From Candidatus Rhodobacter oscarellae (GTDB lineage: Bacteria > Pseudomonadota > Alphaproteobacteria > Rhodobacterales > Rhodobacteraceae), in assembly GCF_001078595.1 (NCBI RefSeq), contig NZ_LFTY01000001.1:27588-91587 (forward strand): a stretch of 64,000 bases of DNA, in the 5' to 3' direction. A model generated the notes under the pieces. The model had not been told where the DNA came from. It made no database searches and saw nothing but the letters and a program-made list of their open reading frames with translations. Each line of letters opens with the position of its first letter. The stretch's first letter is position 1. Shown one piece after another: positions 62,579-64,000 of this stretch. Made by a program: the position numbers and the translations under genes.

Positions 62579-64000
62579 TTACTCAAGCCAAGGCTTGGTG
62601 GGTTCGGTGATGCGCGCAGGCGGCAGGAAGCACTGGTACTTGCCCTTGAACCAGTCGTAGCTCTCGGCCACTTCCGGGATCTCTTGCAGGTCGCTGTCGT
62701 CCCATTTCTCAAAGCCCACGCCGGGCACAAAGCGCAGCAGGTCCCCGGTCGCCGGGTCATGCACGATCAGGATCACCCATTCGCCGTCCAGAAGCTGCTG
62801 GATGCCGGGCTGGCGGCCATAGATCGCGCCTGCGATGTTGGGGTCAGCATCCACGATCAGATGCAGGCGCATGGGCTCATGCACCTCGGTCATCTGACGC
62901 GGCAGGCCGGTGCGCAGGTCGCTATGTGCGCCCTCCATCACCCCAATCAGCCCGCTGACGTTATGCGGCACCTTGCTGTCAGAGCCATAAACGCCCGGAT
63001 CAACCGTCGAGAAGTAGTACTCAAGGTTGATGCCCGCGCCCACCGGACCCACGGCCAGAAGGATGCGCTCTAGCACGGTGCCCTCTGGATCGGTGGTCGG
63101 GTCATACGAGATGACGAACGACCGCCGGTCAAAGAACACGCCCTGCGTCAGCGCGCGACGGCCCACAACGGCGCAGGCGTTGGTGGCGTGCCCAAGCTCT
63201 GGGCGGATCTGGCTGAAGTCAGAGGCCCGCTCCATCGTGTGATGCAGCGAGGTGTCCAGATCGCTGTCCTTGGGCGCCGATGCGAACCTGCGGCAACGCT
63301 CGCGCGCCGCGCGGCGCACCGCCTCGGCCATGTCGCGCTTGACCGCCTCGTAGTTGGGGCGCAGCGCGTCGGGGATGTCGACCTCGTCCGTGAGCGTCAC
63401 GATCTCGGTCGCCGTATTGTGGAAGCCGCCGACGAACCAGGTATCCTCCGGGATGTGGATACCACGCTCGGCCAGGACCTCGCGCACCTTTGGGTTATTG
63501 GCCATCACAGCCACGGCCCGCGAGTTCGGCTCGCCGCCCTTGCCCCCACAAGCGCCGCAGTCATAGGCGTTGATATAGGGGTTGTTCTCGGACGACGACC
63601 CGTGCGCGCAGATCACCACGATGGGCGCGAAATCGTCCAGAAGGCCGATATTCTGCAACAAACCCATCACGCGGTCCGCCTGCTCGGTCACCGTGAATCC
63701 GAAGTTCACGATACCATCGGGCGCCCTGTTCTCGTCGCGATCCACGGCCAGCCGCGTCTCGACATCCGGCACGAAGGCCTTGCCCATCTGGTCCATCGCG
63801 CCGAAATACTTCAGCGGGAAGAACATCCGCCCAAGCAGGGGGATGGACATCAAAAAGCCCGAGACGTCGATCAGGAAGTAGCTCGAGATCGGGTTGCGCT
63901 TCATCTCCCAATAGGTGTCGTGGAAGACCTCGGCCCACTTGGCGCGGCGCGTGTGCTTGTCCAGCGGCGCGCCTTCTTCGTGCGAGCGCGCGATCTCGAG
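62579..64000 (-). CDS. dabA: DabA-type inorganic carbon uptake protein, 5' end outside the window
   Basis: DUF2309/UPF0753 protein, a zinc-dependent carbonic-anhydrase-like subunit that hydrates CO2 and traps bicarbonate in the cytoplasm, driven by its membrane partner. Only the C-terminal 473 residues are visible; the frame is open at the right edge. The second pair of zinc ligands is present: His in VVICAHGSSSENN and Cys in AYDCGACGGKGGEP, exactly 15 residues apart as in characterised DabA. RAVAVMANNPKVREVLAERG and FVGGFHNTATE are family hallmarks. The first pair (Cys/Asp) lies outside the window. Confidence 0.93.
   Translation of the reverse strand, partial: LEIARSHEEGAPLDKHTRRAKWAEVFHDTYWEMKRNPISSYFLIDVSGFLMSIPLLGRMFFPLKYFGAMDQMGKAFVPDVETRLAVDRDENRAPDGIVNFGFTVTEQADRVMGLLQNIGLLDDFAPIVVICAHGSSSENNPYINAYDCGACGGKGGEPNSRAVAVMANNPKVREVLAERGIHIPEDTWFVGGFHNTATEIVTLTDEVDIPDALRPNYEAVKRDMAEAVRRAARERCRRFASAPKDSDLDTSLHHTMERASDFSQIRPELGHATNACAVVGRRALTQGVFFDRRSFVISYDPTTDPEGTVLERILLAVGPVGAGINLEYYFSTVDPGVYGSDSKVPHNVSGLIGVMEGAHSDLRTGLPRQMTEVHEPMRLHLIVDADPNIAGAIYGRQPGIQQLLDGEWVILIVHDPATGDLLRFVPGVGFEKWDDSDLQEIPEVAESYDWFKGKYQCFLPPARITEPTKPWLE

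Overview
The window is not one genome. Three sequence types with incompatible biology are joined end to end. Bases 1 to about 490 (minus strand) carry three exons of an animal-type aldehyde oxidase/xanthine dehydrogenase, separated by introns of 53 and 59 nt with GTAAG donors. Bases from roughly 770 to 4780 are AT-rich and archaeal, most like an ammonia-oxidising thaumarchaeon (Nitrosopumilus-like): a geranylgeranyl-reductase-family gene, a Cys-cluster protein, an intron-containing tRNA-Gln, and the conserved run L30e (cut), NusA-like, uS12, uS7. From about 5000 to the end the DNA is GC-rich and reads as a marine alphaproteobacterium of the Rhodobacteraceae (roseobacter group): rpsA with a TTG start, ihfB, trpF, lysA, argH, phaAB, ispE, opgCGH and a dabA/nuoL/nuoM cluster. 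A chimeric assembly of a mixed sample is the simplest explanation; real three-way gene transfer is much less likely.

Layout of the bacterial part. rpsA (5.4-7.1 kb) is followed by a patchy accessory stretch (7.2-19.2 kb) of lower GC. It holds two LysE-type exporters, two tandem LuxR-type regulators fused to alpha/beta-hydrolase-like domains that lack the catalytic serine and histidine, a MerR regulator coupled to a solute-binding protein without a signal peptide, a DUF3179 protein, an EamA transporter, a DUF1330 protein and a broken IS1182-type transposase. Degenerate copies of one intergenic repeat separate these cassettes. From 19.6 kb the sequence looks like core genome: FAH-family hydrolase, ihfB, lapA-like, trpF, a methyltransferase, two secreted Asp/Gly-rich proteins with a membrane-bound LuxR-type regulator, a frameshifted DUF4175 gene, lysA, argH with an overlapping small lipoprotein gene, a TlpA thioredoxin, an RTX protein, tag, an EAL protein and phaA/phaB.

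From 37 to 57 kb come a LysR regulator, several small conserved proteins, a polyprenyl synthase converging on ispE, TPR and DM13 proteins, an intact-looking IS630-family element inserted exactly in a neighbour's stop codon, two paralogous secreted PHB-depolymerase-like esterases, and the opgC-opgG-opgH operon for osmoregulated periplasmic glucans. The right end (57.2-64 kb, minus strand) is one operon: dabA (truncated by the window edge), a NuoL-like subunit with a long His/Asp-rich loop, and two NuoM-like subunits. No other complex I genes are present, so it reads as a dedicated inorganic-carbon uptake machine coupled to ion flow rather than a respiratory NADH dehydrogenase.

The points most worth following up are the tandem LuxR/pseudo-hydrolase regulators, the MerR promoter with its leaderless binding protein, the dabA-nuoL-nuoM-nuoM operon with its His-rich loop, the cluster of CTTGCAAG palindromes near 29 kb, and the chimeric joins themselves.
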